The translations under genes and the position numbers were made by a program. Of a DNA stretch of 53,651 bases, positions 8,571 through 16,579 are shown piece by piece. The stretch lies in NCBI GenBank assembly GCA_019119575.1, contig DWWT01000006.1, forward strand, positions 1 through 53,651, in the 5' to 3' direction. The stretch is from Candidatus Enterocloster excrementipullorum (GTDB lineage Bacteria > Bacillota > Clostridia > Lachnospirales > Lachnospiraceae). A model generated the notes under the pieces. That model did not search any database. It saw only the letters and a program-made list of their open reading frames with translations, and had not been told where the DNA came from. Every line of letters begins with the position of its first letter. Position 1 is the stretch's first letter.

Positions 8571-9254
8571 TTGGCAGATATTTATAAATTGTTTGGGGAT
8601 CCGAAAATGGTTTTTAATCTGGAGCTTTTGCTGCGGATTCTCCTGGGGGGATTTATGGGCGCGATTATCGGGCACGAGCGCAAGAGCCGGGATAAGAGCG
8701 CCGGCATGCGCACGCATGCGATTGTAGGGCTGGGGGCGGCCCTGATTATGATTGTGTCCAAGTATGGATTCGGGGATGTTCCGGATTTTGATGCATCCCG
8801 CGTGGCTGCCCAGATCGTATCCGGCGTAGGATTTTTGGGGGCGGGAATTATATTTGTGAGGAACAACGCCACGGTCAGCGGGCTGACGACTGCCGCCGGC
8901 ATCTGGACCACCGCCGGTGTGGGAATGGCCCTGGGAGCGGGAATCTATTTTATAGGAATCAGCGCCGGTTTCCTGGTTGTGGTGATTCAGATACTCCTGC
9001 ACCGGATCCGCTTCCTTTCTGCGGAACCTACCCGGGGGTATATGAAAATTGCCACAGATCAATTTGAAAATGTATCCCGGGAGCTTCAAGATTACCTGGG
9101 AAAGGATCATGTGAAACTGCTGAGCTTAAAGGTCAGCAAGGGAAAAGAAAACACGAAAATAGAGCTGGAACTTCTTTATCCGCCGGGATATGAAAAGCAG
9201 ACGATGCTGAATGCATGGGCGAAGGATTCCAGGATTCACTCTATTTCCGGATAA
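8571..9254 (+). CDS. MgtC/SapB-family membrane protein
   Basis: About 227 residues. The N-terminal part has four or five membrane segments with the MgtC family motifs GAIIGHERKSRDKSAGMRTH, GVGFLGAGIIF and TTAAGIWTTAGVGMALGAG. The C-terminal 80 residues are soluble and look ACT-like. Family members are linked to magnesium-limitation survival and to control of membrane ATPase or phosphate uptake. The biochemical role is not settled. The start is uncertain: TTG at 8571 and ATG at 8607 are both plausible, and neither has a strong ribosome site. It follows the hydrolase gene by 30 bases and ends with a terminator, so it is probably the last gene of the importer operon. Confidence 0.88.
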   Translation: MADIYKLFGDPKMVFNLELLLRILLGGFMGAIIGHERKSRDKSAGMRTHAIVGLGAALIMIVSKYGFGDVPDFDASRVAAQIVSGVGFLGAGIIFVRNNATVSGLTTAAGIWTTAGVGMALGAGIYFIGISAGFLVVVIQILLHRIRFLSAEPTRGYMKIATDQFENVSRELQDYLGKDHVKLLSLKVSKGKENTKIELELLYPPGYEKQTMLNAWAKDSRIHSISG

Positions 9255-9276
9255 GCATTAGATGGTTTTTGGGAGG

Positions 9277-9302
9277 AGCGTCCGTATTTCGGGCGCTTTT
9301 TT
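9277..9302 (+). terminator. Terminator of the importer operon
   Basis: AGCGTCCG (9277-9284) pairs with CGGGCGCT (9290-9297) with a TATTT loop and a T-run. It lies 22 bp after the MgtC-like gene. Confidence 0.85.
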
Positions 9303-9625
9303 CGATGCTAAAAACAGGGCTGAACGGCTGCGGAAAAATTGAAAAGTGGGGAAGCATCCCATTTTTCACCTTTTTTCGACATTGATTTAGGGAACGGAAA
9401 ATAAAAGATTTTCATGAAAATTAGTTTACATAAAATTAAAAGACATATATATAAATGAAATATTTGGAATTAATATTTAACAGAAATGTAATCTTAATGA
9501 AAAGAGCAGCTCGTCTATATGCATAAAAAACAGGAATAATCACAAATAAATTCTATATATCAAACAAAAAAAGCGGTGGAAAATATTGGAACAAAATAAA
9601 ATATGACAAAAATGTTAAATTTCCA
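9303..9625. other. AT-rich intergenic region with a second terminator and a possible upstream promoter
   Basis: No gene is visible. A second hairpin, GAAAAGTGGG (9341-9350) with CCCATTTTTC (9358-9367), is followed by ACCTTTTTTC. A TTCGACA at 9375-9381 matches the Spo0A-box consensus in reverse orientation. TTTACA (9425-9430) and TATATA (9448-9453), 17 bp apart, could be a promoter reading toward the SleB-like gene. The rest is AT-rich without open frames. Confidence 0.5.
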
Positions 9626-9654
9626 TTGACTACGAAAACCAAATCCCATATAAT
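9626..9654 (+). promoter_or_regulatory. Promoter of the SleB-like hydrolase gene
   Basis: TTGACT (9626-9631) and TATAAT (9649-9654) are 17 bp apart, near consensus for sigma-A, and lie 110 bp before the start codon. The match suggests vegetative expression rather than a purely sporulation-specific promoter. Confidence 0.7.
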
Positions 9655-9763
9655 TACCACACATCCCAGAAAACCACATGAAAAGTGGGGATTTCCCCAC
9701 AGATCAAAAAGAATGGCGGAGCATCTTGCAAACAATCAGATGCTTCGGGAAAGAGGAGTATGT

Positions 9764-10591
9764 ATGACGAAGATTCGTTCATTCCTTCAGTCCCTTCTTC
9801 TTTTTGTCAGATTGCTGGCCGCAAAGGCAGAAAAGCGGGTACGCCCGTCTTCTGTCCTGGCAGTGGGAGTTCTTGCAGCAGTCGCCGCAGTGGCCTGTAT
9901 GAACAGCCCTGCCGGCGGAGACGGAAATGTCATGGCGGCTCCCATGGAGCGTCAGGTCAGGTTAGAGACAGTGAAGGGAAAGGCGGAAGGAAGCATTCCG
10001 ATTACAAAAGCAAAAGTGCAGTTTGGACTGCTGAATACGAACAGCCAGAGCCAGGAATTGGCGGGAACGCTGCTGGCAAAGGAAGTACGAAGTGATAAGA
10101 GAAGAAAATCCTGGTCGCACGCCCAGCTGGAGATCCTGCAGCAGCAGATCGCCAGGGAGAAGGCGGCGCAGGAGGCCAAGAGGCTTGAAGAAGAAGCGCG
10201 GCGGGCTGCCAGAAGGATCCCGGTGTCCGATGAAGAGTATGACCTTCTTCTGCGGATCGTCCAGGCAGAAGCCGGCGGGTGCGATGATAAGGGAAAGATC
10301 CTTGTGGCGAATGTGATAATCAACCGGGTTCTGTCCGATGCGTTTCCTGATACGGTGCGTGAGGTGATTTATCAGCCATCCCAGTTTCAGCCGGTCTCTA
10401 CGGGACGGATTCATTCGGTCGCGGTTACGGCGGAGACAGCAGCCTGTGTGGACAGAGCGCTGCAAGGGGAGGACTATTCCGGAGGCGCCCTGTATTTTAT
10501 GAATCGGCGGGGATCCGGAGGAAGGGCCTCCTGGTTTGACAGGAGCCTTACCTACTTGTTTGCCCACGATGGACATGAATTTTTTAAGTAA
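9764..10591 (+). CDS. Cell wall hydrolase, SleB-type (Hydrolase_2) domain
   Basis: Secreted or membrane-anchored protein of 275 residues. The N-terminus has a basic stretch and one hydrophobic segment at about residues 30-45 (SSVLAVGVLAAVAAVA). An Ala/Glu/Arg-rich coiled linker of about 100 residues follows, then a C-terminal Hydrolase_2 domain from about residue 157 (DEEYDLLLRIVQAEAGG ... ALYFMNRR ... HEFFK). The putative catalytic glutamate is in the QAEAGG motif. SleB is a spore cortex-lytic transglycosylase; vegetative paralogues without the peptidoglycan-binding repeat are common in Clostridia. The start ATG at 9764 follows GAGGAG by five bases. It is a single gene with its own promoter. 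Confidence 0.9.
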   Translation: MTKIRSFLQSLLLFVRLLAAKAEKRVRPSSVLAVGVLAAVAAVACMNSPAGGDGNVMAAPMERQVRLETVKGKAEGSIPITKAKVQFGLLNTNSQSQELAGTLLAKEVRSDKRRKSWSHAQLEILQQQIAREKAAQEAKRLEEEARRAARRIPVSDEEYDLLLRIVQAEAGGCDDKGKILVANVIINRVLSDAFPDTVREVIYQPSQFQPVSTGRIHSVAVTAETAACVDRALQGEDYSGGALYFMNRRGSGGRASWFDRSLTYLFAHDGHEFFK

Positions 10592-10594
10592 ACG

Positions 10595-10624
10595 TTGAGT
10601 TTTTCCTTGAATTGGGTGTATAAT
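10595..10624 (+). promoter_or_regulatory. Promoter of the YhcH-family gene
   Basis: TTGAGT (10595-10600) and TATAAT (10619-10624) with an 18-bp spacer, 34 bp before the start codon. Confidence 0.65.
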
Positions 10625-10657
10625 GAACGTAACACTTGAGGCAAAGGAGATGGCAGT

Positions 10658-11122
10658 ATGATTTTTGATGAGAAGAAAAACTTGGACTTTTACAGAAATC
10701 TGGGGATTGAAGGACGGTACGCAAAGGCCGTGGACTTTTTGAAGAATACGGACCTTAAGGCGCTGGAGCCCGGCAAATATGAGATTGACGGGAAGAACGT
10801 GTATGCCAATGTGACCGCCTACACCACGCTCCCCTGGGAGGAGGCCAAGTACGAGGCACATGAGCACTATACGGACATCCAGTATGTGATCGAGGGAAGC
10901 GAGGTTATGACCTACGCGCCGGCGCATGAGATGACGGTGAAGACACCCTACAATCCGGATAAGGATGTGGTGTTCTTTGAGAACACAACGCCGGGCCTTC
11001 AAATTGTCACGAAGCCGGATCAGTATCTGATCTTTAATCCCTGGGATGCCCATAAGCCCAAGGCGGCTGACGGGGAGCCCGCGCCTGTGAAAAAAGTGAT
11101 TGTGAAGATTAAAGAAGATTAG
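10658..11122 (+). CDS. YhcH/YjgK/YiaL-family protein (DUF386)
   Basis: A 154-residue cupin-fold protein. The family signature HEHYTDIQYVIEG near residue 65 carries the metal-binding His and Glu residues, and a later NPWDAHKP motif supplies another histidine. Family members include the E. coli proteins linked to sialic acid and ascorbate use, and EbgC, the small subunit of evolved beta-galactosidase; sugar anomerase or epimerase activity has been suggested. The ATG at 10658 follows AAAGGAGA. It has its own promoter and terminator, so no operon partner hints at the substrate. Confidence 0.9.
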   Translation: MIFDEKKNLDFYRNLGIEGRYAKAVDFLKNTDLKALEPGKYEIDGKNVYANVTAYTTLPWEEAKYEAHEHYTDIQYVIEGSEVMTYAPAHEMTVKTPYNPDKDVVFFENTTPGLQIVTKPDQYLIFNPWDAHKPKAADGEPAPVKKVIVKIKED

Positions 11123-11166
11123 AGAGTGTTTGAAATTGCTGACGAAAACAGCAGAATAACGGAACG

Positions 11167-11214
11167 GAGCGTCCTTTGACCGGACTTGATACGGCCAGAG
11201 GACGCTCTTTTTTT
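11167..11214 (+). terminator. Terminator after the YhcH-family gene
   Basis: GAGCGTCC (11167-11174) pairs with GGACGCTC (11200-11207), followed by seven T's. The T-run abuts the Spo0A-like box of the next operon. Confidence 0.85.
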
Positions 11215-11279
11215 GTCGAAATATTTTTCAAATGTTCTCCGTCCCTTCGACGGCATTCGCAGTTCAAATTTCCTATAAT
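11214..11279 (+). promoter_or_regulatory. Probable Spo0A-controlled promoter of the spoIIG operon
   Basis: TGTCGAA at 11214-11220 is a perfect Spo0A box. TTCGACG at 11246-11252 is a 6-of-7 match in reverse orientation. Their centres are about 32 bp apart, three helical turns. A consensus -10 box TATAAT is at 11274-11279, with no recognisable -35 box at the usual distance. In Bacillus subtilis, spoIIG is a sigma-A promoter that needs Spo0A bound near a displaced -35 region, and the arrangement here fits that. Confidence 0.65.
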
Positions 11280-11312
11280 AATTCCCGGGCGGTCAGAAAG
11301 GAAGGTGCACGC

Positions 11313-11345
11313 ATGGAGCGAAGATCCTGCCTGCCGGGCGTATGA
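11313..11345 (+). CDS. Ten-codon leader ORF overlapping the spoIIGA start
   Basis: An ATG at 11313 preceded by AAAGGAAGG opens a frame reading [10 protein letters not shown]. It ends with TGA at 11343-11345, overlapping the spoIIGA start codon as ATGA. The spoIIGA ATG has no good ribosome site of its own, so translation of the leader could feed ribosomes into spoIIGA. It is visible in sequence, but its use is inferred. Confidence 0.45.
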   Translation: MERRSCLPGV

Positions 11346-12160
11346 CGTATACGGTGTACATAGACGCGGTATTTGCCGTAAATACCGTGATGGATCTGCT
11401 GGTTCTGGCGGCGGCGGGCCGCATTCTGGGATACAGGGCCAGGAAGATACGGCTGGCTGCGGGGGCATTGGCCGGGGGAATCTGGTCGTGCCTGGCGCTT
11501 TTTTGGCAGGGCAGTGCGCTTGTTATGGCGCTCATCACCTATGGCGGGATGGGTACGCTTATGGCGGTAATCGCGTTTCCGGTGAAGGGGGCCAGGGAGA
11601 CGGCCAGGGCCGTGGGATGCATATATATGGTTTCCGTGGTTCTGGCGGGAGTGATGCTTGCGCTTGAGAGGCTTGCGCCGGGCGTATTTTCCGCGGCCCA
11701 GGGGATGGAGGACGGCATGCTGTCCTTATTGCTTTGGATTTTTCTGGCTGCCGGGGGAGGTTTCGGAGTCTTTGGGTTTTCCGGGGAGATACGGCGGATG
11801 GTGAGGGACATAGCGCGGCGAAGGGACATGTGCCGGGTGGTTCTTCAGTTCGGGGACAGAAGGGAGGAGGTTTCCGGATTGATTGATACAGGCAACCGGC
11901 TGCGGGAGCCGGTGAGCGGATGTCCGGTTCATGTGGCGGAGGCGGAGCTTATGGAGCGGCTCTGTCCGGCCGTGCAGGGCGTGATATTTATCCCCTACCG
12001 ATCAGTGGGAGGGCAGGGGATGCTCCCTGCCGTGTTTATTGACGCGATGGAAGTGAGACAGGAGAAGGAGAGCTGGCATATTGCGCGCCCGCTCATAGCC
12101 GTCACAAAGCGGTCCCTGTCTCCCGAGGGGGAGTATCACATATTGATACAGAAGGCATGA
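11342..12160 (+). CDS. spoIIGA: Sigma-E processing peptidase SpoIIGA
   Basis: Septal membrane protease that activates pro-sigma-E in the mother cell during sporulation. The protein is 272 residues; the B. subtilis protein is 309. The N-terminal half has about five membrane segments starting with [19 protein letters not shown], as in the family. The C-terminal half is a retropepsin-like aspartic protease domain with the catalytic motif GLIDTGN; D182 aligns with the essential D183 of B. subtilis SpoIIGA. A later PYRSVGGQG stretch fits the conserved YRSVG region. It is followed by sigE, as expected. The start is set by the N-terminal match and the overlap with the leader ORF. Confidence 0.93.
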   Translation: MTYTVYIDAVFAVNTVMDLLVLAAAGRILGYRARKIRLAAGALAGGIWSCLALFWQGSALVMALITYGGMGTLMAVIAFPVKGARETARAVGCIYMVSVVLAGVMLALERLAPGVFSAAQGMEDGMLSLLLWIFLAAGGGFGVFGFSGEIRRMVRDIARRRDMCRVVLQFGDRREEVSGLIDTGNRLREPVSGCPVHVAEAELMERLCPAVQGVIFIPYRSVGGQGMLPAVFIDAMEVRQEKESWHIARPLIAVTKRSLSPEGEYHILIQKA

Positions 12161-12246
12161 ACTGCGGGGGATCTGCAGCCGTTTGGACAGCGTCTGAATT
12201 GCTGCAGACATTCTGCCGCAGCACACATTTTCAGGAGGACATTTTC

Positions 12247-12987
12247 ATGATTATCAAAGTTTCCATACCAAGCCGTTTTCAGCTCAAAACTGCCGCATCC
12301 TTTCGGGCTATGCTGTTTCCGAGCCAGGGGGAGGTTCATTACATCGGGGGAGCGGATATCCTGCCGCCTCCGCTGGAGGCAGAAGAGGAGGGGCGGATGA
12401 TTGGTCTCCTGGGAAGTGAGGAGGATAAGAATGCCCGGTCCGCGCTGATCGAACACAATCTTCGGCTGGTTGTGTACATAGCGAAAAAATTTGACAATAC
12501 CAGCGTGGGAGTGGAGGATCTGATTTCCATAGGAACCATCGGTCTGATTAAGGCGATCAACACGTTTAAGCCGGATAAAAATATCAAGCTGGCTACGTAT
12601 GCCTCCCGGTGCATTGAGAATGAGATTCTCATGTATCTGCGGCGCAACAGCAAGACACGGCTGGAAGTTTCCATCGATGAGCCGCTGAATGTGGACTGGG
12701 ATGGAAATGAGCTGCTTCTCTCGGATATTCTGGGAACGGATGAGGATGTCATCTACCATGACATTGAGGATGAGATTGAAAAGAATCTGCTGAATAATGC
12801 CATCAGCCGCCTAAACCCCAGGGAACGCAAGATTGTGGAGCTGCGCTACGGCCTCAACAATGCGGAGGGGGAGGAGATGACCCAGAAAGAGGTGGCGGAT
12901 CTTCTGGGAATTTCCCAGTCTTACATATCCAGGCTGGAGAAGAAGATCATGAAGCGGCTGAAAAAAGAAATTGTTCGGTTTGAATGA
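12247..12987 (+). CDS. sigE: Sporulation sigma factor E (pro-sigma-E)
   Basis: Mother-cell RNA polymerase sigma factor, 246 residues, close to 239 in B. subtilis. An N-terminal pro-sequence of about 20-25 residues ([20 protein letters not shown]) would be removed by SpoIIGA. Region 2 ([54 protein letters not shown]) and region 4 ([46 protein letters not shown]) are complete. The ATG at 12247 is eight bases after AGGAGG; an in-frame ATG at 12157 has no ribosome site. It forms the spoIIG operon with the upstream protease gene and ends at a strong terminator. Confidence 0.96.
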   Translation: MIIKVSIPSRFQLKTAASFRAMLFPSQGEVHYIGGADILPPPLEAEEEGRMIGLLGSEEDKNARSALIEHNLRLVVYIAKKFDNTSVGVEDLISIGTIGLIKAINTFKPDKNIKLATYASRCIENEILMYLRRNSKTRLEVSIDEPLNVDWDGNELLLSDILGTDEDVIYHDIEDEIEKNLLNNAISRLNPRERKIVELRYGLNNAEGEEMTQKEVADLLGISQSYISRLEKKIMKRLKKEIVRFE

Positions 12988-13050
12988 GCGAAAAGTCCGG
13001 CGCAAAGCACGGCAAACCCTACTCTGGGCGCGAGGCCTGCCGGAAGACAA

Positions 13051-13101
13051 AAAACCGCGGCTGCGGGGGTGAAACGGGAACCCCTGCGGCCGCGGTTTTT
13101 T
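13051..13101. terminator. Bidirectional terminator between sigE and the NYN-domain gene
   Basis: About 20 base pairs: AAAACCGCGGCTGCGGGGGT (13051-13070) with ACCCCTGCGGCCGCGGTTTT (13080-13099), two wobbles, flanked by an A-run and a T-run. It suits both the sigE transcript and the convergent gene at 13133. The 16-bp tandem repeat TCATCCCTTGCCCTCG at 13117-13148 (one mismatch) lies between it and the convergent stop codon. Confidence 0.85.
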
Positions 13102-13132
13102 GTTATACAGTGTCTCTCATCCCTTGCCCTCG

Positions 13133-14134
13133 TCATCCCTTGCCTTCGCAGGGCTGGCGGAGCTGAACCATGTTGTCCTTAATTTTAAAGGTGCCGAAGC
13201 TCCGTATAAAGCTGGAGAGACGGCTGAACCCGTACTGCTTCATATCAAAGGAGGGATAAATTTTTTTGAGCTCGTCGTGAATGATGCTCAAATTGTCCAC
13301 ATGGCCGTTGTTCTCGCGGATGATGCGGGTGATGGCCTTCTCGATCTCCGCTTTGGAGATGCCGGTGCTCTTTTCCTGGACAAAGTAGCCGCCGTGGAGC
13401 TTTACCACTTGAAAATCGCTGTTGTTCAGACTTTCTAAGAAAGTGGAAAGCTTGGAGTAGCCGTAGTTGCGCACATCGAAATCGGAGAACCGCTTGGTCA
13501 GGAAATTCCCCACTTTTGCAAGGATAATGGGCTGGTTTTGGCTGTTGTTCTCAATGAGCAGCTTGGTGATGGCCTTCTGAATCTCATCTGTGCTGGTGAT
13601 GGTCTTTTGAATCTCATCAATGGAGGCCACTTCCTCCCGGCTTGCGGGACTGCTTGCCCGGCCTTTGGAAGAAGGCGCAGGCTCCTCGCTGTCCTCCGAG
13701 GAGATAATTTCCAGGAGCTTAAAGGTATCGCAGGCAGCCCGGAAAGGCTTCGGCGTTTTCTGTTCCCCGATTCCCATCACAAACATGCCGGCCTCCCGGA
13801 GACGCTGGGCCAGCTTGGTAAAATCCGAATCACTGGACACCAGACAGAAGCCGTCCACATTTCCGGAGTAAAGGATATCCATGGCATCAATGATCATGGC
13901 GGAATCCGTGGAGTTCTTCCCCGTGGTGTAGCTGTACTGCTGAATGGGGTTCACGGACCAGTCCAGCAGCACATTTTTCCAGCCGCGCTTCTCGTTGTCT
14001 GTCCAGTCTCCGTAAATCCGCTTGTAGGTGGCTATTCCGATGTCCGAAACCTCATCCAAAATGTACTTGATATACTTAGGAGAAACGTTGTCCGCATCAA
14101 TCAGCACCGCAAATCTTCGTTCATTCTGTTCCAT
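13133..14134 (-). CDS. NYN-domain ribonuclease-like protein with two OST-HTH/LOTUS domains
   Basis: 333 residues. The N-terminal NYN (PIN-like) nuclease domain, residues about 1-150, shows the acidic motifs LIDADNVSP, NSTDSAMIIDAMDILY and CLVSSDSDFTKLAQRLRE that would bind metal. A Ser/Glu-rich linker follows, then two tandem winged-helix LOTUS domains at about 180-255 and 262-325. They are recognisable by their near-repeated patterns (FDVRNYGYSKLSTFLES and FDMKQYGFSRLSSFIRS). Family members bind or cut RNA; the cellular target is unknown. Convergent to sigE and not in an obvious operon. Confidence 0.9.
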   Translation of the reverse strand: MEQNERRFAVLIDADNVSPKYIKYILDEVSDIGIATYKRIYGDWTDNEKRGWKNVLLDWSVNPIQQYSYTTGKNSTDSAMIIDAMDILYSGNVDGFCLVSSDSDFTKLAQRLREAGMFVMGIGEQKTPKPFRAACDTFKLLEIISSEDSEEPAPSSKGRASSPASREEVASIDEIQKTITSTDEIQKAITKLLIENNSQNQPIILAKVGNFLTKRFSDFDVRNYGYSKLSTFLESLNNSDFQVVKLHGGYFVQEKSTGISKAEIEKAITRIIRENNGHVDNLSIIHDELKKIYPSFDMKQYGFSRLSSFIRSFGTFKIKDNMVQLRQPCEGKG

Positions 14135-14267
14135 ATTTTACTTCGCTTTCTCATAGATTCATGGCTGCCGGGCCGTCCGCCGGCAGCGTTTCATTCCTTT
14201 ACAGTTTAACACAGCCCCGGACAGCCGGCAAGGGAAAAATGGCGGCGGATCCCCTGTGAAAGCGGCG

Positions 14268-14849
14268 TCAGCCGTCCTCTTTTGGGGCGTCATTTTCGCG
14301 GATTTTTCGGATGGAATCGCGGTTTACCTCCTCCATCAGACGACGCAGATAGGGAGAAAAACGAGTTTCTCTCTGCCCGTAGGTGAGCTGCAGTTCATAT
14401 TCTAAGGGAAGCCAGGTGGAGATGTCCGCCTCATTGTGCTGAATCAGCGCCTCCAGTTTGTCAAGCGCTTTGCAGAGCCGCGCTTCCAAGCTTTCAAGGG
14501 CCTGCATTTCTTCAAACAGCGCGGTCAGCTCCCCGCAGTAGGGCGCGGGGAGATCCCTAACCCAGGCGGCAAGAACCGCCTCCTCCCGGCGTTCATCCTC
14601 CGGGCTCTTTTCAAAGGCAGGGATATCCCCTGTAAACGCCTCGCCCATGTCGTGGAGCAGGCACATGGCGAGCAGTTTTTCAAGGTCTGCCTGCGGAAAT
14701 TCATCTTTTACAAAATAAGCCATGAGAGCAAGGCGCCAGCTGTGCTCCGCCACGCTCTCCCGGCGGCCGGAAGAGGTCCAGGAATGCCTGGGGTTGTTTT
14801 TTAACTGCTCCGCCCGGTCCATGATTTGGAGAAATAATTCTGGTTTCAT
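14268..14849 (-). CDS. HD-domain phosphohydrolase, YfbR/HDDC2-like
   Basis: 193 residues with the HD metal site spread as expected: H in VAEHSWRLALMAY, the HD pair in CLLHDMGEAFTGDIP, and a later Asp in LCKALDKLEALIQH. Relatives are 5'-deoxynucleotidases that remove phosphate from dNMPs, so a role in nucleotide pool balance is likely but not proven here. I chose the ATG at 14849, nine bases after AGGAGGG; an in-frame ATG two codons upstream is too near that site. It stands alone between convergent and divergent neighbours. Confidence 0.88.
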   Translation of the reverse strand: MKPELFLQIMDRAEQLKNNPRHSWTSSGRRESVAEHSWRLALMAYFVKDEFPQADLEKLLAMCLLHDMGEAFTGDIPAFEKSPEDERREEAVLAAWVRDLPAPYCGELTALFEEMQALESLEARLCKALDKLEALIQHNEADISTWLPLEYELQLTYGQRETRFSPYLRRLMEEVNRDSIRKIRENDAPKEDG

Positions 14850-15042
14850 ACGCATATGCCCTCCTGCCGCCTGTTTTCTGCTCCCTCCTGCCCGATTAGT
14901 AAAAGTGTACCATGTTTCTGCGGGGATGTACAGAAGGCTTTGGAGGGGGACGGAAAAAAGTTTTGTGTGGCACAGCTTAGGTGTGTGTGCTAGAATAGTT
15001 ACGAATACAGGCATCGCAATGATGAAATGGAAAGGTGAAAAC

Positions 15043-15699
15043 ATGAGGTATGAATTTGAACATGTGCTTCCGGCGGATATAGAGAGCCGGAGCTTTGCCA
15101 TCATAGAGGAGGAGCTGACCCGGATGGGAAGGCATTTGAAGGAGGATGAGGCCCCGGTTATTATGCGGGCTATCCATACCACAGCGGATTTTGACTATGC
15201 GGACAATCTGGTGTTCTCGCCGGACGCCGTAAGGCTGGGCAGGGAAGCGCTGCGGGCCGGGGCGCGGATTGTCACGGATACCCGGATGGCCCTGGCGGGA
15301 ATCAATAAAAAGCGTCTGGAAGCGCTGGGCGGAGAGGCCTTGTGCTTTATGGGGGACGCGGATGTGGCGCTCGCGGCAAAAAAGCGGGGGAGTACCCGGG
15401 CAGCGGCCAGTATGGAGAAAGCTGCCAGGCTTTATGGAAACCAGGCGGGAGACGAAAAGCCGCTCATCTTTGCCATCGGAAATGCCCCTACGGCTCTGGT
15501 GAGCCTGTACGAGCTGATCGGGAAGGGAGCGTTGGCCCCGGCGCTGATCATCGCGGCGCCGGTGGGCTTTGTGAATGTGGTTCCGGCCAAAGAGCAGATT
15601 CTTTCTCTGAAAAATGTCCCGTACATTGTGGCCAGGGGACGAAAGGGCGGGAGCGGCGTGGCGGCGGCGATTTGTAATGCGCTTTTATATACAATATAA
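15043..15699 (+). CDS. cbiC: Precorrin-8X/cobalt-precorrin-8 methylmutase
   Basis: Cytoplasmic enzyme that moves the C-11 methyl group to C-12 in corrin ring synthesis, giving hydrogenobyrinate or cobyrinate. It is 218 residues, near the usual 210. The essential histidine is in MRAIHTTADFDY (H45), followed by the conserved blocks RIVTDTRMALAGINKKRL and IGNAPTALVSLYELI, and near the C-terminus APVGFVNVVPAKEQI. The ATG at 15043 follows AAAGGTG. No other cobalamin gene and no cobalamin riboswitch are visible nearby. It is probably co-transcribed with the ferredoxin-flavodoxin gene, which starts 15 bases later. Confidence 0.95.
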   Translation: MRYEFEHVLPADIESRSFAIIEEELTRMGRHLKEDEAPVIMRAIHTTADFDYADNLVFSPDAVRLGREALRAGARIVTDTRMALAGINKKRLEALGGEALCFMGDADVALAAKKRGSTRAAASMEKAARLYGNQAGDEKPLIFAIGNAPTALVSLYELIGKGALAPALIIAAPVGFVNVVPAKEQILSLKNVPYIVARGRKGGSGVAAAICNALLYTI

Positions 15700-15714
15700 G
15701 GAGGATACAATAAA

Positions 15715-16503
15715 ATGAAGCTTTTCAAATTTATCTTCAGCCCCACAGGGGGAACCCAAAAAGCAGCGGACATACTGGCAGAGGGCCTGGCCGCCTGCGG
15801 GAATATCCCGGATACTATGACGGAAACCATTGATTTAACGGATTACAGCGCGGATTTCGGCGCGGTCTGCCTCGCACCGGAGGATATTGCCCTGATCGCT
15901 GTGCCGTCTTATGCGGGCCGCGTGCCGGAGGCCGCCATGAAGCGCCTGGCGGCAGTGCGGGGAAATGGGGCCAGAGCTGTCCTTCTCTGTGTCTACGGGA
16001 ACCGGGCCTTTGAGGACACGCTCGTGGAGCTTGCGAACGGAGCAAAGCTTGCGGGATTTAAGACGGCCGCGGCAGCGGCCGCCATTGCGGAGCACTCCAT
16101 TGCCCATACATATGCCCCGGCTGCCGGGCGTCCGGATGCGCAGGATGAGGAGTGCCTGAAGGCATATGCCGGGAAGATTTGGGAAAAACTTTCAGGGGAG
16201 GAATGTCCTGCGCCGGCTATTCCGGGAAATCGCCCCTACAAGAAGCTGGGAGCCATGGAGATGATTCCGCAGGCGAATGAAGGGTGCACAAAATGCGGAC
16301 TGTGCGCCGAAAAGTGTCCGGTACAGGCCATCGACCGGAATGATCCTCATATTGTGAACCGGGAGCAGTGCATCTACTGCATGCGGTGCGTCTCTGTCTG
16401 CCCGCTGTCTGTCAGAGAAATCAATCCGGCGGCGGTTCAGAAGGTTGCTCTTATGCTGCAGACAGTCAGTCCGGCGCGTCGGGAATGTGAACTGTTTCTG
16501 TGA
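15715..16503 (+). CDS. Flavodoxin-like protein fused to a 2[4Fe-4S] ferredoxin (EFR1 family)
   Basis: 262 residues. The N-terminal flavodoxin-like domain begins with the phosphate loop FSPTGGTQKAADIL at residues 8-21. The C-terminal domain carries two classic cluster motifs, CTKCGLCAEKCP and CIYCMRCVSVCP, at about residues 190-235. EFR1-family proteins are presumed electron-transfer modules between flavin and iron-sulphur partners in anaerobes; partner enzymes are unknown. Placement next to cbiC may point to supplying electrons for cobalt reduction or ring chemistry, but that is only inference. RBS AAGGAGG, 15 bases after cbiC. Confidence 0.9.
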   Translation: MKLFKFIFSPTGGTQKAADILAEGLAACGNIPDTMTETIDLTDYSADFGAVCLAPEDIALIAVPSYAGRVPEAAMKRLAAVRGNGARAVLLCVYGNRAFEDTLVELANGAKLAGFKTAAAAAAIAEHSIAHTYAPAAGRPDAQDEECLKAYAGKIWEKLSGEECPAPAIPGNRPYKKLGAMEMIPQANEGCTKCGLCAEKCPVQAIDRNDPHIVNREQCIYCMRCVSVCPLSVREINPAAVQKVALMLQTVSPARRECELFL

Positions 16504-16579
16504 TCGGAAAGCAGGGCGCGGGAACGTGTCTGCACGGCCTGCTTTTCGGCAAGATAAAGAAAGCGGAGGAATGAAGACA

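Noticed and set aside
7308..9110. 600-codon open frame on the minus strand
   Set aside because: It is antisense to the permease, hydrolase and MgtC-like genes, has no ribosome site, and its protein is rich in His, Gln, Pro and Arg as expected for an antisense shadow.
14940..15000. Promoter of cbiC from TAGAAT at 14991-14996
   Set aside because: No acceptable -35 box at the right distance, so I did not list it.
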